Translations under genes and position numbers: made by a program | Assembly (NCBI GenBank): GCA_002309765.1 | Contig: DBXY01000061.1 | Location: 56,801-63,404 of the forward strand | Length of the DNA: 6,604 nt | Origin: Verrucomicrobia bacterium UBA1200 | GTDB lineage: Bacteria; Verrucomicrobiota; Kiritimatiellia; RFP12; UBA1067 | Reading direction: 5' to 3' | The notes under the pieces: generated by a model | What the model saw: the letters and a program-made list of their open reading frames with translations, nothing else | The model's database searches: none | Told to the model about the DNA's origin: nothing | Shown here: positions 6,161-6,604 of the stretch, piece after piece | Layout of the letters: each line of letters opens with the position of its first letter | Position numbering within the stretch: the stretch's first letter is position 1

Positions 6161-6604
6161 TTTCCGTACTCCGTTACCAATCTTTCCCTGAGCGTCGGCG
6201 AATCCACTCCGCAAAGACGCGCGCAGTTGAAACACGCGCCAAGAACCTGCGGATGGGTTGGCACAACAAGACGAAGCCCCTCCTTCAGTTCCCGTTTCAG
6301 CCGTTCGCCGAACCGAACGTTTGTGGCGATTCCGCCGGAGACGACAATCGTGTTACCGCAGTCAAAGGCCGAAGCGGCATGGTTCAGCATTCCGGCGAAC
6401 ACACGGACATTCCGCTCAATAATCCCGTTCGCAACCGCGTCACCCGCCGCGTCCGCCTCGAACACCAGCGGCGCGAACGACGCGACGAAGGCCGGTTCAC
6501 GCCGGTAGACCTCCAGCACAAGGCGTTCAAGCGCCATGCCCGCCTTGCGTTCGACAAGCGGCGTAAGCGCCGTAGCGTCGGAAGTTCCTTCCGACTCGCC
6601 AACC
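6154..6604 (-). CDS. BadF/BadG/NAGK-family amino-sugar kinase, C-terminal 149 residues (5' end outside window)
   Basis: The frame is open to the right edge and ends with TGA at 6154-6156. The visible part matches the C-terminal half of the ASKHA-fold BadF/BadG/BcrA/BcrD ATPase family, which includes GlcNAc kinase and the MurNAc/GlcNAc kinase MurK. Seen are a helical segment with DAAGDAVANGIIERNVRVFAGML, the nucleotide-binding strand-turn TIVVSGGIATN, and PTHPQVLGACFNCARL, equivalent to the 'P-GA--LA' end of the family. The residue before the in-window Met at 6537 continues in frame for at least 22 codons, so that Met is not the start. Its stop overlaps the murQ start (ATGCTGA), so the two are coupled. 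Phosphorylation of MurNAc and/or GlcNAc is inferred from this context; the sugar-binding half is not in view, so substrate cannot be read. A 2-hydroxyglutaryl/benzoyl-CoA reductase activator is the less likely alternative. Confidence 0.78.
   Translation of the reverse strand, partial: VGESEGTSDATALTPLVERKAGMALERLVLEVYRREPAFVASFAPLVFEADAAGDAVANGIIERNVRVFAGMLNHAASAFDCGNTIVVSGGIATNVRFGERLKRELKEGLRLVVPTHPQVLGACFNCARLCGVDSPTLRERLVTEYGKC
6169..6172 (-). promoter_or_regulatory. Ribosome binding site that decides the murQ start
   Basis: GGAG on the minus strand, eight bases before the ATG at 6160 and inside the last codons of the kinase gene. It supports the short MurQ form and translational coupling of the pair. 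Confidence 0.6.

Noticed and set aside
6161..6235. A 25-residue N-terminal extension of MurQ from an ATG at 6235
   Set aside because: It would overlap the kinase by 82 bp and adds residues unlike other MurQ proteins, and a better Shine-Dalgarno serves the ATG at 6160.
5528..6508. Long plus-strand open frame (about 326 codons) opposite murQ and the kinase
   Set aside because: It is antisense to two genes with clear family signatures; its translation is Arg/His-rich and low in recognisable motifs, typical of a shadow frame.

Overview
The window is about 6.6 kb of compact bacterial chromosome with every recognisable gene on the minus strand. The long plus-strand open frames are antisense shadows, as expected in fairly GC-rich DNA. 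In transcription order (right to left) it holds: (1) the C-terminal part of a BadF/BadG/NAGK-family amino-sugar kinase, open at the right edge; (2) murQ, N-acetylmuramic acid 6-phosphate etherase, whose start overlaps the kinase stop; (3) an 80-bp spacer with a convincing sigma70-type promoter; (4) a 720-residue BatA-like membrane-anchored von Willebrand A (vWA) protein; (5) a 743-residue second membrane-anchored vWA protein with a glutamine-amidotransferase-like (GATase1-like) domain, overlapping gene 4 by ATGA; (6) 21 bp further on, the first 288 residues of an M24-family (Xaa-Pro peptidase/creatinase-like) protein, open at the left edge.

Two transcription units are likely. The right one (kinase-murQ) fits amino-sugar/peptidoglycan recycling: the kinase would make MurNAc-6-P or GlcNAc-6-P, and MurQ cleaves the lactyl ether of MurNAc-6-P to give GlcNAc-6-P and D-lactate. 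The left one (vWA-vWA-M24) starts from its own promoter. Both vWA proteins have two N-terminal membrane helices, a complete MIDAS metal-binding set in a large, probably periplasmic domain, a degenerate GATase1-like segment, and a C-terminal helix ending in an 'AEW-x-F'-like motif. They look like ancient paralogues that could work as a membrane complex. The role of the peptidase-like protein beside them is unknown.

The organism is probably Gram-negative. Long BatA-like/vWA-GATase tandems are familiar in the PVC group (Planctomycetota, Verrucomicrobiota, Lentisphaerota), so a member of that group is my best guess from gene content alone. There is no rRNA or phylogenetic marker to confirm it. 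I see no tRNA, rRNA, CRISPR array, insertion sequence or phage gene. The points most worth a second look are the altered SIS-domain loop and short C-terminus of MurQ, the vWA pair without an adjacent MoxR/DUF58 gene, the divergent M24 protein, and the AATCA repeats inside the promoter.
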